A stretch of 6,605 nucleotides of DNA, taken from NCBI GenBank assembly GCA_027079365.1, contig JALWVW010000108.1:1-6605 (forward strand), read 5' to 3'. The notes beneath the pieces were generated by a model. It was not told where the DNA came from. It saw only the letters and a program-made list of their open reading frames with translations, and did no database searches. Each line of letters starts with the position of its first letter. Position 1 is the first letter of the stretch. The position numbers and the translations under genes are program-made. Origin of the DNA: Campylobacteraceae bacterium (GTDB lineage Bacteria; Campylobacterota; Campylobacteria; Campylobacterales; Sulfurovaceae). Below, in pieces: positions 6,406 through 6,605 of the stretch.

Positions 6406-6422
6406 CCCTATAAATATTAGGG
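6406..6422. repeat. Short inverted repeat covering start site and ribosome binding site of the FmdE-like gene
   Basis: CCCTA (6406-6410) and TAGGG (6418-6422) are inverted repeats around a 7-base AT centre. On the minus strand the downstream arm overlaps the Shine-Dalgarno sequence and the upstream arm overlaps the predicted transcription start. It may be an operator, or a leader hairpin in any longer transcript. Five base pairs is short and could be chance. Confidence 0.35.
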
Positions 6423-6425
6423 ATT

Positions 6426-6431
6426 ATTATA
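6426..6431 (-). promoter_or_regulatory. -10 element of the four-gene operon
   Basis: Read on the minus strand, 6431-6426 is exactly TATAAT. Transcription would start at about 6419, giving a leader of about 22 bases before the ATG at 6397. The position expected for a -35 hexamer (6454-6449) reads ACCCCC, not TTGACA, so the promoter should depend on an activator. The FNR-like box is correctly placed to supply it. Confidence 0.65.
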
Positions 6432-6453
6432 GTAGACTAATCCAAATGGGGGG

Positions 6454-6467
6454 TTGATGTTTGTCAA
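6454..6467. promoter_or_regulatory. FNR/DNR-type (Crp-Fnr family) binding site
   Basis: TTGATGTTTGTCAA matches the FNR/DNR consensus TTGAT-N4-ATCAA at 9 of 10 defined positions. Its centre (6460.5) is 41.5 bases upstream of the start predicted from the TATAAT at 6431-6426, the classical class II activator position. For the divergent gene the centre would be about 62 bases upstream of a start near 6523, close to a class I position. Regulators of this type sense loss of oxygen (FNR) or nitric oxide (DNR/NnrR). The regulator itself is not in the window. Confidence 0.65.
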
Positions 6468-6507
6468 TGTGTTATAAGTCTGTAACATCCTCTGTCTAAG
6501 AAACTTC

Positions 6508-6516
6508 TGCTAAAAT
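6508..6516 (+). promoter_or_regulatory. Possible extended -10 of the divergent ferredoxin-like gene
   Basis: TGCTAAAAT is an extended -10-like element about 43 bases before the ATG at 6559 and resembles the TGTTAAAAT before the TPR gene. No good -35 is seen. Transcription would begin near 6523. This is inferred from pattern only. Confidence 0.4.
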
Positions 6517-6524
6517 GCGAATAA

Positions 6525-6541
6525 AAGAGTAAAATACTCTT
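6525..6541. repeat. Perfect 7-bp inverted repeat in the leader of the ferredoxin-like gene
   Basis: AAGAGTA (6525-6531) and TACTCTT (6535-6541) are exact reverse complements around AAA. The dyad ends 5 bases before the Shine-Dalgarno GAGGAA. It lies at or just after the predicted transcription start, so it could be a repressor operator or a 5' stabilising hairpin. Function is not known. Confidence 0.5.
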
Positions 6542-6558
6542 ATTATGAGGAATAAATA

Positions 6559-6605
6559 ATGGTCAACGGAATACCACAACCAGCGTTTTATATTTTTAAA
6601 TGTCA
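6559..6605 (+). CDS. Start of a divergent gene, possibly a thioredoxin-like [2Fe-2S] ferredoxin (cut by window edge)
   Basis: An ATG at 6559 opens MVNGIPQPAFYIFKC and runs off the window. GAGGAA at 6547-6552 is 6 bases upstream, a good ribosome binding site. The YIFKC strand-plus-cysteine near the N-terminus matches the way thioredoxin-fold [2Fe-2S] ferredoxins begin, with the first cluster cysteine after a hydrophobic strand. With only 15 residues visible the product call is tentative. The gene shares its upstream region with the hemerythrin operon, so the two may be co-regulated. Confidence 0.5.
   Translation, partial: MVNGIPQPAFYIFKC

Overview
The window reads like chromosomal DNA of a Campylobacterota (Epsilonproteobacteria) member, probably of the Sulfurovum/Sulfurimonas type. 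This rests on a short-domain MurE with a small uncharacterised gene directly in front of it (from memory, the same arrangement as in Campylobacter), an energy-metabolism cluster built on hemerythrin and DUF2249 proteins, moderate GC and very tight gene packing. The lineage is inferred from gene content and style; no search was possible. No RNA gene, insertion sequence, CRISPR array or prophage piece was seen, and no gene-free stretch exceeds about 160 bases.

Left part, + strand (1-1852): a polar amino-acid ABC uptake system, with a periplasmic binding protein (71-877) followed 3 bases later by its inner-membrane permease (881-1852). The permease carries an unusual N-terminal membrane anchor and periplasmic domain. 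No ATPase gene lies in the window. A perfect 10-bp dyad (11-40) precedes the binding-protein gene.

Middle, + strand (1922-3797): a small TPR-like protein of unknown function (1922-2491), then murE (2493-3797), which adds the third peptide residue, probably meso-diaminopimelate, to the peptidoglycan precursor. The two genes are one base apart and are probably cotranscribed from a promoter at about 1878-1886. murE ends 3 bases from the end of a convergent operon, with no recognisable terminator between them.

Right part, - strand (6397 down to 3801): a four-gene operon encoding, in transcription order, an FmdE-like Cys/His protein, a hemerythrin-domain protein with all expected iron ligands, a DUF2249 protein with a TTG start, and a 12-helix membrane protein of NnrS/CcoN-like character. 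The genes overlap or nearly touch. Upstream is a near-consensus FNR/DNR-type box, TTGAT-N4-GTCAA (6454-6467), and a perfect TATAAT on the minus strand (6431-6426). The box would be centred at -41.5 from the predicted start, the geometry of a class II FNR-activated promoter, and no -35 element is present. The operon is therefore best read as an oxygen- or nitric-oxide-responsive module handling O2/NO or metal/heme redox chemistry. This is the most interesting part of the window.

At the right edge a divergent + strand gene begins (6559 onward). Its first 15 residues look like a thioredoxin-fold [2Fe-2S] ferredoxin. It shares the intergenic control region with the operon.
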